Of a stretch of 64,000 bases of DNA, positions 7,383 to 18,558 are shown piece by piece; the first letter of the stretch is position 1; the number at the start of each line of letters is the position of its first letter. Location: positions 1,488,001 through 1,552,000 of the forward strand of contig NZ_CP023344.1 of the NCBI RefSeq assembly GCF_002310495.1. Direction: 5' to 3'. The DNA comes from Nibricoccus aquaticus. GTDB lineage: Bacteria > Verrucomicrobiota > Verrucomicrobiia > Opitutales > Opitutaceae. The notes under the pieces were generated by a model that had not been told where the DNA came from, searched no databases, and worked only from the letters and a program-made list of their open reading frames with translations. Made by a program: the position numbers and the translations under genes.

Positions 7383-8657
7383 ATGAAAAAACTTCGCGCA
7401 GTCATCGCCGGCGGCGGCGCAGCCGGCTTCTTCGCCGCCATCACCTGCGCCGAGACCAACCCCGACGCCGAAGTCATCCTCTTGGAATCGTCGCCCGCCC
7501 TCCTCGCTAAAGTGAAGATCTCCGGCGGAGGCCGCTGCAACGTCACCCACGCCTGCTTCGATCCCCGCGAACTCGTCAAACGCTACCCCCGCGGCAGCCG
7601 CGAACTCCTTGGCGCCTTTCACCGCTGGCAACCCCGCGACACCGTCGCCTGGTTCGCCGCCCGCGGCGTCCAACTCAAAACCGAGCCCGACGGCCGCATG
7701 TTCCCCACGACCGACGATTCTCAAACCATCATCGACTGCCTCCAACTCGCCGCCAAAAACGCCCGCGTCCAGATCCGCACCCGCACCGCCCTCACCTCCA
7801 TCACCCGCTCCGCTCCGTCCTCCGATCCCTCAACTCTCAACTCTCAACCCTCAACTCCTCCGTTCCTCCTCACCCTCTCCACCGGCGAAACCCTCCCCTG
7901 CGACAAACTCCTCCTCGCCACCGGCGGCCCCAAAATCTCCTCCACACCCGCACTCGCCGTCCAACTCGGCCACACCGTCGAGCCGCCCGTCCCCTCCCTC
8001 TTCACCTTCAACATCGCCGACCCACGCCTCGTCGAGCTCGCCGGCCTCTCCGTCGCCGAAACCATCACCGCCATCCGCGACACCAAGCTCCGCGAAACCG
8101 GCCCTCTCCTCGTCACCCACTGGGGCGTCTCCGGTCCCGCCATCCTCAAACTCTCCGCCTGGGGCGCCCGCGAACTCCATGCCCGGGACTACCGCTTCAC
8201 CCTCCTCGTGAACTGGCTCGCCGGGAAAAACGCCGACGCCGCTCGCGCCGATCTCGCAGCCGCCCGCACCGCGTATCCGCGCCGCCAGGTCGCCACCGCC
8301 AGCCCCTTCGCCACCATTCCCCAACGCCTCTGGGAACGTCTTGTCATCGCCGCCGGCCTCGCGCCCGACGCCATCTGGACCAGCGTCTCCAACGACAGAC
8401 TCTCCGCCCTCGCCGCCCAGCTGACCGCCGCCGAGTTCGGCGTCACCGGCAAGAGCACCAACAAAGACGAGTTCGTCACCTGCGGCGGCGTCCGCCTGTC
8501 CGAGGTCGATTTCAAAACCATGCAAAGCCGCCTCGTCCCCGGCCTCCACTTCGCCGGCGAAGCCCTCGACATCGACGGCATCACCGGCGGCTTCAATTTC
8601 CAAGCCGCCTGGACCACCGGCCACCTCGCCGGTCTCGCGATGGCTGGGCATCCGTAA
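7383..8657 (+). CDS. FAD-dependent oxidoreductase, BaiN/HI0933-like
   Basis: A 424-residue flavoprotein. It has the dinucleotide-binding GGGAAG at 10-15, SGGGRCNVTH (47-56) typical of the HI0933/YhiN/BaiN family, LATGGPKIS, THWGVSGPAIL and a C-terminal TGGFNFQAAWTTG that closes the FAD site. Family members are NAD(P)/FAD oxidoreductases, and BaiN itself reduces bile-acid intermediates in gut clostridia, but the substrate here is unknown. The segment around residues 143-163 (SDPSTLNSQPSTPP) is encoded by a TCAACTCTCAA-type repeat. It looks like a repeat inserted into a surface loop without breaking the frame. The ATG at 7383 is chosen because the dinucleotide fold begins immediately after it. 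Confidence 0.85.
   Translation: MKKLRAVIAGGGAAGFFAAITCAETNPDAEVILLESSPALLAKVKISGGGRCNVTHACFDPRELVKRYPRGSRELLGAFHRWQPRDTVAWFAARGVQLKTEPDGRMFPTTDDSQTIIDCLQLAAKNARVQIRTRTALTSITRSAPSSDPSTLNSQPSTPPFLLTLSTGETLPCDKLLLATGGPKISSTPALAVQLGHTVEPPVPSLFTFNIADPRLVELAGLSVAETITAIRDTKLRETGPLLVTHWGVSGPAILKLSAWGARELHARDYRFTLLVNWLAGKNADAARADLAAARTAYPRRQVATASPFATIPQRLWERLVIAAGLAPDAIWTSVSNDRLSALAAQLTAAEFGVTGKSTNKDEFVTCGGVRLSEVDFKTMQSRLVPGLHFAGEALDIDGITGGFNFQAAWTTGHLAGLAMAGHP
7827..7861. repeat. TCAACTCTCAA-type microrepeat inside a coding sequence
   Basis: Three near-tandem units of CTCAACTCTCAA/CCTCAACTC type lie inside the flavoprotein gene. A related block occurs at about 21858-21890 in a 5' leader. Confidence 0.6.
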
Positions 8658-8667
8658 TTTTTTCCCG

Positions 8668-9615
8668 ATGAACTTCTCCTACTGGCAGCTCCTCCTGAGC
8701 ATCCTGCCCGTCTTCGCCATGCTCGGCGTCGGCATCGGCCTGCGCCGCGCCCGCTGGCTCACCGAAGAAGCCGACGCGAGCCTGCTCAAGATGGTGGTCA
8801 ACTTCCTCTACCCCTGCCTCATCTTCGAAAACGTCCTCAACAACGAGTCCCTCCGCGAGCCGTCCAACCTCGTCCTCGCTCCGCTCACCGGCTTCGTGCT
8901 GATGTCCGCGTGCATCTACCTCGGCCTCTTCGGCGCGAAGCTCCTCGGCCTCAAAAAAGGCACCGGCCTGCGCACCTTCGCGTTCGCCGTCGGCATCAAT
9001 AATTACGGCTACATCCCGATTCCCCTCATGGAGTCGCTCTTCGGCAAAGACAGCATCGGCCTGCTGCTCGTCCACAACGTCGGCTGCGAAGCCGCCATCT
9101 GGACCGTCGGCATCTTCGTCCTCTCCGGCCTCTCCTTCCGCGAGGGCTGGCGCAAACTCATCAACCCGCCCGTCCTCTCGCTCATCGTCGCCGTCACCGG
9201 AAACCTGCTACACGTCGGCCCGCACATCCCGCAGGTCTTTCTCACCGTCATCCACCAGTGCGCCGTCTGCGCCATCCCCCTCGGCCTTATCCTGATCGGC
9301 GGCGCCCTCGAAAAATACGTGAACACCCCGCGCGAGCTGTTCGAGCCCCGCATCTCCTTCGGCGCCTGCCTGCTCCGCCTCGGCCTTTTCCCGCCGGTCT
9401 ATCTGCTCGTCGCAAAATTCCTGCCCTGCACCTACGAACTGAAGCGCATCCTCGTCGTCGAAGGCGCCATGCCCACCGGCATTCTCCTCATCGTGATCGC
9501 CCAACACTACGGCGGCCACACCCTCACCGCCGTCCGCGTCGTCATCGGCACCACCGTCCTCGGCATCCTCACGATCCCCCTCTGGCTCCGCCTCGGCCTC
9601 GCCTGGATTGAGTGA
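8668..9615 (+). CDS. AEC (auxin efflux carrier) family transporter
   Basis: A 315-residue integral membrane protein with about ten hydrophobic helices. Landmarks are the N-terminal LLLSILPVFAMLGVGIGLRR, NFLYPCLIFENVL, GINNYGYIPIPLMESLF and a C-terminal EGAMPTGILLIVIAQHYGG. These match the Mem_trans/AEC family. Family members move small carboxylates or other anions such as malate; the substrate here is not predictable. It starts 10 bp after the flavoprotein stop, so the two may be co-transcribed. A second, divergent AEC carrier occurs at 50378. Confidence 0.85.
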   Translation: MNFSYWQLLLSILPVFAMLGVGIGLRRARWLTEEADASLLKMVVNFLYPCLIFENVLNNESLREPSNLVLAPLTGFVLMSACIYLGLFGAKLLGLKKGTGLRTFAFAVGINNYGYIPIPLMESLFGKDSIGLLLVHNVGCEAAIWTVGIFVLSGLSFREGWRKLINPPVLSLIVAVTGNLLHVGPHIPQVFLTVIHQCAVCAIPLGLILIGGALEKYVNTPRELFEPRISFGACLLRLGLFPPVYLLVAKFLPCTYELKRILVVEGAMPTGILLIVIAQHYGGHTLTAVRVVIGTTVLGILTIPLWLRLGLAWIE

Positions 9616-9741
9616 CCAGCGGCACTTTCACCGCTCGCGCTCATAAGCGATTCCCCGATGAATCTTCCCGGCGCGTTGTAATCGCCCGCCCATTGACGCC
9701 CACGCCCACGCCCGCCTACCTCGCCGCCACTCTCTCTATCT

Positions 9742-10491
9742 ATGGAATGGCTCTCTGATCCCCAAATCTGGATTTCCCTGCTGACGCTCACCGGTCTCGA
9801 GATCGTTCTCGGCATCGATAACGTCATTTTCATTTCGATCCTCGCGGGCAAACTCCCGAAGGACCAGCAGCCCAAGGCCCGCAAGCTCGGCCTCACGCTC
9901 GCCCTCGTCACCCGCATTCTGCTGCTCTGCAGCATCAGCTGGCTGATGGGACTCACCGCCACGCTTTTCACCATTCCCGTACTGGACGCACCGATTTCAG
10001 GCAAAAGCCTGATCCTGCTCGTCGGCGGCCTTTTCCTCGTCGGCAAGAGTGTCGTCGAAATCCACGAGAAGCTCGAAGGTGGCGACGGCCACGCCAACCC
10101 CGGTAAAGCCGCATCCTTCACCGCCGTGATCATTCAAATCCTGCTTCTCGACATCGTCTTCTCCCTCGACTCCGTCATCACCGCCGTCGGCATGGCCGAG
10201 CACCTCTGGGTCATGATTGTCGCCGTCGTCATCGCCCTCGGCATCATGCTCGTATTCGCCGGAACGATCAGCGACTTCGTGAACAAGCACCCAACGCTCA
10301 AGATGCTCGCGTTGAGCTTCCTGATTTTGATCGGCGTGACGCTCGTCGGCGAATCGCTCGGCCAGCACATCCCGAAAGGCTACATCTACTTCTCCATGGC
10401 CTTCGCCTTCGCCGTCGAAATGGTGAATCTCCGGCTCCGCTCGAAAACCGACGCCGCCAAACCCGTCGAGCTTCACCAGCCTTATCGCTGA
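9742..10491 (+). CDS. TerC-family integral membrane protein
   Basis: A 249-residue protein with about seven helices. The acidic in-membrane motifs LEIVLGIDNVIF (near residue 19) and LLDIVFSLDSVITAVGM (near 135-150) define TerC. The family is tied to tellurite resistance and to metal (manganese) export across the cytoplasmic membrane during protein metalation. The 126-bp leader was checked for a yybP-ykoY manganese riboswitch, and none was recognisable. It ends at a strong bidirectional terminator. Confidence 0.88.
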   Translation: MEWLSDPQIWISLLTLTGLEIVLGIDNVIFISILAGKLPKDQQPKARKLGLTLALVTRILLLCSISWLMGLTATLFTIPVLDAPISGKSLILLVGGLFLVGKSVVEIHEKLEGGDGHANPGKAASFTAVIIQILLLDIVFSLDSVITAVGMAEHLWVMIVAVVIALGIMLVFAGTISDFVNKHPTLKMLALSFLILIGVTLVGESLGQHIPKGYIYFSMAFAFAVEMVNLRLRSKTDAAKPVELHQPYR

Positions 10492-10520
10492 TCAATCTCT
10501 GCGATTTTTCTGAAAACAAA

Positions 10521-10553
10521 AAAACCGGCGACCTCATGAGGCGCCGGTTTTTT
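10521..10553. terminator. Bidirectional terminator
   Basis: AAACCGGCG pairs with CGCCGGTTT and the interior CCTCATGAGG extends the stem. It is flanked by A-run and T-run, so it can act on both the terC transcript and the convergent TonB-domain gene. Confidence 0.85.
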
Positions 10554-10576
10554 AATGGGAAGAACTAAACGAAAAC

Positions 10577-10945
10577 TCAGGTTTCCACCGAGAACTTGAT
10601 CGGAATCACCACGCTGGCTTTGACGGCGACGCCGCCCTTGCTCGCAGGTTTGAACTTCCAGTTCTTGACGGCATTCAGAGCCGCCTGCTCGAACTCAGTG
10701 TGACTCGACTTCGAAACCGAGCACTCGGAAACGCCACCGGTCTCGTCGATGACGACGCGAACCGCGACGACACCGGAAACACCCTGGCGCTGCATGTCCG
10801 AAGGAAACTGTGGCGGCGGCGTTTTGACCGGAACCGGACGCACATCGAAAGCAGCCTCCTCCGCGGCGGAAACAGTGGCAACAGCCAGCGAGCCTGCGAG
10901 CAGGCTCAGCGCTAGAGTTTTGGAGAGGAGTGATTTGATGTTCAT
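10577..10945 (-). CDS. Secreted TonB C-terminal-domain protein
   Basis: A 122-residue protein: signal peptide (about 1-27, ending TVSAAEE), short Pro-rich stretch (VPVKTPPPQFP), then a TonB_C-type domain. Its marks are GVSGVVAVRVVIDETGGVSE and NAVKNWKFKPASKGG. The domain normally contacts the TonB box of outer-membrane receptors. There is no N-terminal transmembrane anchor or long Pro/Lys spacer, so it probably cannot transmit proton-motive force as classical TonB does. It may be a free periplasmic TonB-like protein. No exbB/exbD is adjacent. Confidence 0.8.
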   Translation of the reverse strand: MNIKSLLSKTLALSLLAGSLAVATVSAAEEAAFDVRPVPVKTPPPQFPSDMQRQGVSGVVAVRVVIDETGGVSECSVSKSSHTEFEQAALNAVKNWKFKPASKGGVAVKASVVIPIKFSVET

Positions 10946-11182
10946 ATCGTTGGAAAGTGGCTGCTGGTTTTAAAGACCGTCTTGCTTACGTGTCCTCATG
11001 AACGGAATCTTTTGCGCGATGTGTAGCCCATTCGTGTGAGTGAGGTTTCTTTGTCCACACCCCGGGAAAACCGCCCCCATTCACCCCGGGGGAACACCCC
11101 AGAAAAACGCATTTCACCCCGGCCAACCTTTGCACTTGCCCACCTGTTTTTGCGCGCTGCTATGGCGGCTCCTATTTTCTAA

Positions 11183-13522
<2,340 letters not shown>

Positions 13523-13622
13523 TCTTTCCACGGGTTAGGTTCGCTTCTTTGGAATTCGCAGCGAGGCTTCCACCGTGCAGCGGCGGAACAACTTCGCCGC
13601 TTTCTCAGACCAACCCTACGCG

Positions 13623-14006
13623 ATGCCAAATAACTCCTCCCCATCGGCCGCGGACCGCCTGATTGTCCGCGGGATTCACCTCGAACTCACTGATGCCCTC
13701 CGCACCGCCGTCACCGACAAGACGGCCCGGCTGTTCCGCCACGAAGAGCACATCGTCCGCCTCCGCATCGACCTCGAACACGACAAAACCCAGGACGTGA
13801 ACCACCGCTTCCTGGCCAAAGCCCAGATCGAGATCCGCGGCCCCGACTTGATCGCCTCCGTCGCCAGCGACGACGCCTACAAATGCATCGACCTCGTGGT
13901 CGATAAACTCGACGGCCTCCTCCGCAAACGCCACAGCCACCACAAGGAAAAGGTCCACCACCCGCGTGGAGTGGAACTGACCGACGAGATCCCCAAGGTC
14001 TCATAA
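13623..14006 (+). CDS. hpf: Ribosome hibernation promoting factor, HPF/YfiA family, short form
   Basis: A 127-residue protein with a single S30AE-type fold. IVRGIHLELTDALRTAV and VRLRIDLEHDKT come first, then EIRGPDLIASVASDDAYKCIDLVVDKLDGLLRKRHSHHKEK. The basic C-terminal helix is the family signature. It binds the 30S subunit in slow growth to inactivate or preserve ribosomes. There is no C-terminal dimerisation domain, so it is the short form. The start MPNNSS is preferred over an upstream ATG at 13575. Two terminators follow. Confidence 0.88.
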   Translation: MPNNSSPSAADRLIVRGIHLELTDALRTAVTDKTARLFRHEEHIVRLRIDLEHDKTQDVNHRFLAKAQIEIRGPDLIASVASDDAYKCIDLVVDKLDGLLRKRHSHHKEKVHHPRGVELTDEIPKVS

Positions 14007-14011
14007 GGTGG

Positions 14012-14035
14012 AACGCGCACTCCGTGCGCGTTTTC
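14012..14035 (+). terminator. Hairpin terminator after hpf
   Basis: A perfect 9-bp stem, AACGCGCAC with GTGCGCGTT, around TCC, followed by a T/C-rich tract. Confidence 0.7.
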
Positions 14036-14058
14036 CGTTTCCGAATCTCTCAAAAACA

Positions 14059-14096
14059 GAAGGGCCGGACTCCTTTTCGAGTCCGGCCCTTCTTGT
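14059..14096. terminator. Strong bidirectional terminator
   Basis: AAGGGCCGGACTC pairs with GAGTCCGGCCCTT around a 6-nt loop, followed by CTTGTTT. It insulates hpf from the opposing small gene at 14163. Confidence 0.85.
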
Positions 14097-14162
14097 TTCT
14101 AAAATTCGAAATCCGCAGGTCAGCGTGCTCGCACGCGCTCCGAATCTTTCGCTCCGAACCGC

Positions 14163-14432
14163 TCAGAACATCGTCAGCGCATGAGCGCTTTCGATCACGA
14201 TCCAGGCCGCGCCGGCAGCGACTCCAGTAGCGAGGAATGCCTTCATCATCTTGCGACGACGCAGACGTGCATCGTAGCGATCCGTACTGCTGAAGGGCAT
14301 CAGACTACCCGTTTCGCTGATAAAACTGACGAACTGCGCGTTCCGCAGGCGAGTCGTGTGCATACGGCTGTTATCAACCCGGCCCATTTTTATGGCCGGA
14401 CGGTGAAACAGATTTTTGAGTACACGGATCAT
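14163..14432 (-). CDS. Hypothetical small protein with a C-terminal membrane helix
   Basis: An 89-residue frame starting MIRVLKNLFHRPAIK. It has a basic, uncharacterised N-terminal part and an Arg-rich RRRKMMK just before a hydrophobic stretch (FLATGVAAGAAWIVIESAHAL), the only recognisable element. The topology suggests a tail-anchored protein, or a shorter protein starting at MPFSSTDRYDAR with one helix. No family is recognised. The position between a terminator and the lysA promoter region is compatible with a real gene, but coding evidence is weak. Confidence 0.4.
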   Translation of the reverse strand: MIRVLKNLFHRPAIKMGRVDNSRMHTTRLRNAQFVSFISETGSLMPFSSTDRYDARLRRRKMMKAFLATGVAAGAAWIVIESAHALTMF

Positions 14433-14521
14433 TGCGGGGCGTCTGTAACCTAACGGCAAAATAGGTTCGTTTTTTCAACGCGAAATCCGCAGCGTCCGTG
14501 GTTTTCACGCATTTTTGTACC

Positions 14522-15826
14522 ATGCATCACTTCTCCTACGTCGGTAACAACCTCCACTGCGAATCCGTCGACCTCGCGACGGTCGCCCAGCTGTATGGGA
14601 CGCCCACCTACGTCTATTCCGCCGCCACGCTGGCCGATAATTACACGCGCCTCGCGAAGGGCCTCTCCGGCATCGATCTCCAGATCTGCTACGCAATGAA
14701 GGCCAACTCCAACTTGGCCATCCTCCGTCACTTCGCGAACCTCGGCGCAGCCTTCGACCTCGTCAGCGGTGGCGAAATCCGCCGCGTGCTCGCCGCCGGT
14801 GCCGACGTCAAACGCAGCGTCTTCGCCGGCGTCGGCAAAACCGAGCCCGAGATCAAACTCGCCCTCGAAAACGAGGTCTTCGCCTTCCACGTCGAGAGCG
14901 AACCCGAGCTCGCCCGCATCAACCACGTCGCCGGTAAACTTGGCGTAAAGGCGCCCATCGCCATCCGCATCAACCCCGACGTCGACGCCCACACCCACGC
15001 CAAGATCACCACCGGCAAGTCCGACAACAAGTTCGGCATCCCGCTCAAATTCGCCGCCGCCGCTTACGAGGCCGCCGCCAAATTCCCGAACATCGCCATC
15101 AAGGGCGTGCAGATGCACATCGGCTCCCAGCTCACCGACGTGAATCCCTTCGTCGAAGCCGTTTCCAAGGTCGCGCCCTTCGTCGCCGAGCTGAAGGCCA
15201 AGTACGGCATCACATATTTCTCCATCGGTGGCGGCATCGGCATCGTCTACAAGGACGCCCTCGCTTCCGGCCAGCAGTCCTGGTGGGACAACCAGCCCGC
15301 CGACAAACGCCCGCTCACGCCCGAAGTCTACGGCGCCGCTCTCCTCCCGCTCCTCAAGCCGCTCGGCCTGAAGATCCTCCTAGAGCCCGGCCGCAACCTC
15401 GTCGGCAACGCCGGCGTCCTCCTCTCCCGCGTCGAGTACCTGAAGCGTGGCAACGGCCGCAACTTCCTCATCGTCGACGCCGCCATGAACGACCTCGTGC
15501 GCCCCGCGATGTACGAAAGCTACCACGAGATCGTCCCGCTCCACCGCGACACCACCCGTCCCGCGCTCGTCGCCGACATCGTCGGACCGATCTGCGAAAG
15601 CGGCGACTGCTTCGCCAAAGAACGCCAGCTCCAGCAAGTCGGCGAAGGCGAGTACATCGCCTTCATGAGCGGTGGCGCTTACGGCTACGCGATGGCCAGC
15701 CGCTACAACACCCGCGGCACCGCCGCCGAAGTGCTGGTGAAAGGCTCCACCTTCGAACTCGTGAACGCCCGCGAATCCTTCGAAACGATCATCGCCAACG
15801 AAAAAATCCCCGCCTTCCTCAAATAA
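14522..15826 (+). CDS. lysA: Diaminopimelate decarboxylase
   Basis: A 434-residue fold-type III PLP enzyme. The PLP lysine is in CYAMKANSN (Lys60), FDLVSGGEIRR and GVQMHIGSQL line the barrel, SIGGGIGI is the phosphate-binding glycine loop, and GPICESGD carries the catalytic cysteine from the partner subunit. YNTRGTAAEVLV ends the second domain. It converts meso-diaminopimelate to lysine, the last step of lysine synthesis, drawing on the peptidoglycan precursor pool. The ATG at 14522 is preferred over GTG/ATG alternatives just upstream. It is monocistronic. Confidence 0.95.
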   Translation: MHHFSYVGNNLHCESVDLATVAQLYGTPTYVYSAATLADNYTRLAKGLSGIDLQICYAMKANSNLAILRHFANLGAAFDLVSGGEIRRVLAAGADVKRSVFAGVGKTEPEIKLALENEVFAFHVESEPELARINHVAGKLGVKAPIAIRINPDVDAHTHAKITTGKSDNKFGIPLKFAAAAYEAAAKFPNIAIKGVQMHIGSQLTDVNPFVEAVSKVAPFVAELKAKYGITYFSIGGGIGIVYKDALASGQQSWWDNQPADKRPLTPEVYGAALLPLLKPLGLKILLEPGRNLVGNAGVLLSRVEYLKRGNGRNFLIVDAAMNDLVRPAMYESYHEIVPLHRDTTRPALVADIVGPICESGDCFAKERQLQQVGEGEYIAFMSGGAYGYAMASRYNTRGTAAEVLVKGSTFELVNARESFETIIANEKIPAFLK

Positions 15827-15847
15827 GCAGTCCTTCGCTTCGATCCA

Positions 15848-16041
15848 TTACACAGAGCGCACGGAGAACTCACAAAGGCTGGAGAGACCAAAACGACTAC
15901 TACATCTCTCCGCCATTGGCGTCTCTGTGACCTTCGTTCCCTTCCGTAGAAATCCGAATCCAAATCGCAGCTATCACGGCATGCACTCCGCACACCTGCA
16001 CGCCTCTCCCTCTCTGTGCCACCTCCGTGCCCTCTGTGTAA
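15848..16041. repeat. Intergenic block bounded by a 19-bp inverted repeat
   Basis: TTACACAGAGCGCACGGAG (15848-15866) and CTCCGTGCCCTCTGTGTAA (16023-16041) are inverted copies with one mismatch. Inside are further CTCTGTG/CCTCCGTGCC fragments, so the block looks like repeat-derived debris between lysA and panB. No gene is seen in it. Confidence 0.65.
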
Positions 16042-16065
16042 CCTCCGAAACTCCGATTCCGATAT

Positions 16066-16842
16066 TTGAAAACCACCGTCCACACGCTCCGTAAGCTCAA
16101 AGGCCAGCGGCCCATCGTCGCCGTCACCGCTTACGACGCCATCATCGCGCGCTTCGCCAGCGACGCCGGTGTGGACATCGTTCTCGTCGGCGACTCCGTC
16201 GGCAACGTCCTCCTCGGCTTCGACACCACCGTGCCGGTCACGCTCGACATGATCTGCCACCACACGGCCGCCGTCGCCCGTGCGAAACCCAACGCCCTCA
16301 TCGCCGCCGACGTCCCCTTCGGCGAAGCCCACTACGATTTCGAAAAAGTCCTCCGCGCCTGCCAGCGCCTCCTGCAGGAAGCCGGCGCCGAAGCCGTGAA
16401 AATCGAAGGCGGCGCCTCCATGGCTCCGACCATCGCCCGCCTCGTCGAAGCCGGCGTCCCCGTCTGGGCTCACATCGGACTTCAGCCGCAACAAATCCAC
16501 GCTCTCGGCCGCTACAAAAAATTCGGCACCAACTCCGCCGAAGCCGACTCGCTCCTCGCCGACGCCGTCGCCCTCGAAAAAGCCGGTGCCTTCGCCCTCC
16601 TCATCGAACTGACCGACGCCGCCGTCGCCCAAAAAATCTCCGCCGCCGTTAAAATCCCCGTGATCGGCATCGGCGCCGGCCCCAACTGCGACGGCCAGAT
16701 CCTCGTCTACACCGACCTCCTCGGCCTCACGCCGGGTTACGTCCCCGCCTTCGCCAAACAATTCGCCGACGCCGGCGCCCAAATGAAAGCCGGCTTCACC
16801 GCCTACACCGAAGCCGTCAGAGCGCGGAAATTTCCCGAGTAG
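16066..16842 (+). CDS. panB: 3-methyl-2-oxobutanoate hydroxymethyltransferase
   Basis: A 258-residue PanB. It has [13 protein letters not shown], the metal-binding [52 protein letters not shown] and a C-terminal [22 protein letters not shown]. It transfers a methylene group from 5,10-methylene-THF to 2-oxoisovalerate, the first committed step of pantothenate/CoA synthesis. The start is TTG (16066-16068); the N-terminus read from it matches the usual PanB beginning and no in-frame ATG gives a better one. panC is not adjacent. Confidence 0.93.
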   Translation: MKTTVHTLRKLKGQRPIVAVTAYDAIIARFASDAGVDIVLVGDSVGNVLLGFDTTVPVTLDMICHHTAAVARAKPNALIAADVPFGEAHYDFEKVLRACQRLLQEAGAEAVKIEGGASMAPTIARLVEAGVPVWAHIGLQPQQIHALGRYKKFGTNSAEADSLLADAVALEKAGAFALLIELTDAAVAQKISAAVKIPVIGIGAGPNCDGQILVYTDLLGLTPGYVPAFAKQFADAGAQMKAGFTAYTEAVRARKFPE

Positions 16843-16866
16843 CCGTTACCCCATATCTCCAGCCCG

Positions 16867-17535
16867 ATGAAAACCGTACTCACGTGCAACAACCCCGCAG
16901 AAGCCGCCGTTGTGAGTTCGATTCTTGAGGCTGAAGGTATCGAGACCTTTGTTCCTCAAGAGAACACACCACAACCAATCGCCGGGTTCCCCGGTGGATT
17001 TCAGGTTAAGGTGCAGGACGAGCAGTTTGAGCGGGCCCTCGAAATACTTCGTGCCGGCGGATTTGCTCCAACCGCCCTGCTTGAATCATCGCTTTCACCC
17101 CGAATTTCGCATCCCAAGCTCCCTCTCTTCCGCTGGCTCCTGATTACGCATGTAATTTTGGCCATCGGAATCTGGTTCAACGCGCAAAAAGTGGATACAC
17201 GCATCCCCTACCAGGTGAGAGACTATCTGGACTCGCTTGCTCCTTCCTTGGAACTCTGGGGCCTTGGGTATCTAGGTTGGATGATCGGATTCGGGATCGA
17301 TTTGGTCGGCAGTGTTATTCTGTTTTTCCGATCCAGGTTCGGGCTTTGGGTATTCGCTGGAGGGCTGGCACTCCAAACCCTCTGGCTTTGGGTTTTCCCT
17401 GGGGGAATAGTCTATGGCGCTTGGTCGATGATCGGCACCATTGATATTACCTTGGCAGGTTTTCTCTTTGGATGGGCTTGGTCGGACAAAGCCCTGCTGT
17501 TTTCAGAAAAACTGGAGGCTAAGCCCTCAGAATAA
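16867..17535 (+). CDS. DUF2007-domain membrane protein
   Basis: A 222-residue protein. The N-terminal ~65 residues (KTVLTCNNPAEAAVVSSILEAEGIETFV through VQDEQFERALEIL) fit the DUF2007 putative signal-transducing domain. About four hydrophobic helices follow (roughly 88-105, 130-152, 157-175, 180-200). It sits 24 bp after panB and 14 bp before gpsA on the same strand, so it is likely co-transcribed. Its DNA is visibly less C-rich at third positions than the flanking genes, which may indicate different ancestry or weak expression. Function unknown. Confidence 0.7.
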   Translation: MKTVLTCNNPAEAAVVSSILEAEGIETFVPQENTPQPIAGFPGGFQVKVQDEQFERALEILRAGGFAPTALLESSLSPRISHPKLPLFRWLLITHVILAIGIWFNAQKVDTRIPYQVRDYLDSLAPSLELWGLGYLGWMIGFGIDLVGSVILFFRSRFGLWVFAGGLALQTLWLWVFPGGIVYGAWSMIGTIDITLAGFLFGWAWSDKALLFSEKLEAKPSE

Positions 17536-17549
17536 ACACACTTTCCCTC

Positions 17550-18548
17550 ATGAATTTCGCCATCATCGGAGCCGGTGCCTGGGGCACGGCGTTCGCCATC
17601 CACCTCAGCCGCCTCAACCACACCGTCACGCTCTGCCCGCGACGCTTTGAGCAGGCGCTCGCCATCTCCTCCGCCCGCGAAAACACCGACTACCTCCCCG
17701 GCATCCCGCTCCCGCCCAGTATCCAACTCGGCCACGAACTCACGCCGGTCCTCATGGAAGCCGAGGTCATCCTCCTCGCCTGCCCCTCCCAGGTCCTCCG
17801 CGAAACCTGCGAACGCATCCGCGACAACCTCTCCCTCGCCACGCAACTCCGCTACATCGTGAGCCTCTCGAAAGGCCTCGAAGTCGGCACGCACCTCCGC
17901 CCCACCGAAATCATTTCCGCCACGCTCCCGCAGTACGGCGCCGGCGCGCTCACCGGCCCGACCAACGCCGCCGAATTCGCCCGCGGCCAGCCCGCCGCCA
18001 TGACGCTCGGCATCTCCCACCTCAACGATTTCGCCGCCGCCGTCCAAACCGCGCTCAGCGGCCCGACCCTCCGCGTCTACACGACCGACGACGTCGCCGG
18101 CGTCGAAATCGGCAGCTGCCTCAAAAACGTTTACGCCATCGCCGCCGGTTGCTGCGACGGACTCAAACTCGGCGACAACGCCAAAGCCGCGCTCCTCACC
18201 CGTGCCCTAGCCGAAATGGTCCGCGTCGGCCAGGCCCTCGGCGCGCGCCCCGAAACCTTCTACGGCCTCAGCGGCTTCGGCGACCTCGTGGCAACGTGTC
18301 ACGGCGGCTGGAGCCGCAACCGCGAATTCGGTCAACGCCTCGGCGAAGGCCGCACCACCGCCGAGCTCCTCGCCGGACGCAAAACCGTCGTCGAAGGCTA
18401 CAAAACCGCCGAGTCCTTCAACGAACTCTGCAACGCCCGCGGCATCGACGCCCCCATCCTCCGCGAGATCCGCGCCATGCTCCGCGACTCCAAGCCCCCC
18501 GCCCAAGTCCTCGCGAGCCTCATGGGCCGCGAACTCAAGCGCGAGTGA
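17550..18548 (+). CDS. gpsA: Glycerol-3-phosphate dehydrogenase [NAD(P)+]
   Basis: A 332-residue GpsA. The nucleotide-binding IIGAGAWGTAFA is at the very N-terminus, LLACPSQVLRE follows, then SLSKGLE, TGPTNAAEFARG and the catalytic-lysine segment GSCLKNVYAIAAG. GLSGFGDLVATC, SRNREFG and VEGYKTA complete the C-domain. It reduces dihydroxyacetone phosphate to sn-glycerol-3-phosphate, the backbone for phospholipids. The usual GPS motif reads GPT here, a conservative change. It follows the DUF2007 gene by 14 bp. glpK at the far end of the window makes the same product from glycerol. Confidence 0.95.
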   Translation: MNFAIIGAGAWGTAFAIHLSRLNHTVTLCPRRFEQALAISSARENTDYLPGIPLPPSIQLGHELTPVLMEAEVILLACPSQVLRETCERIRDNLSLATQLRYIVSLSKGLEVGTHLRPTEIISATLPQYGAGALTGPTNAAEFARGQPAAMTLGISHLNDFAAAVQTALSGPTLRVYTTDDVAGVEIGSCLKNVYAIAAGCCDGLKLGDNAKAALLTRALAEMVRVGQALGARPETFYGLSGFGDLVATCHGGWSRNREFGQRLGEGRTTAELLAGRKTVVEGYKTAESFNELCNARGIDAPILREIRAMLRDSKPPAQVLASLMGRELKRE

Positions 18549-18558
18549 GTCTCCGGCT

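Noticed and set aside
9616-9741. Possible yybP-ykoY manganese riboswitch upstream of terC
   Set aside because: The characteristic paired GC-rich loops and conserved sequence blocks could not be found.
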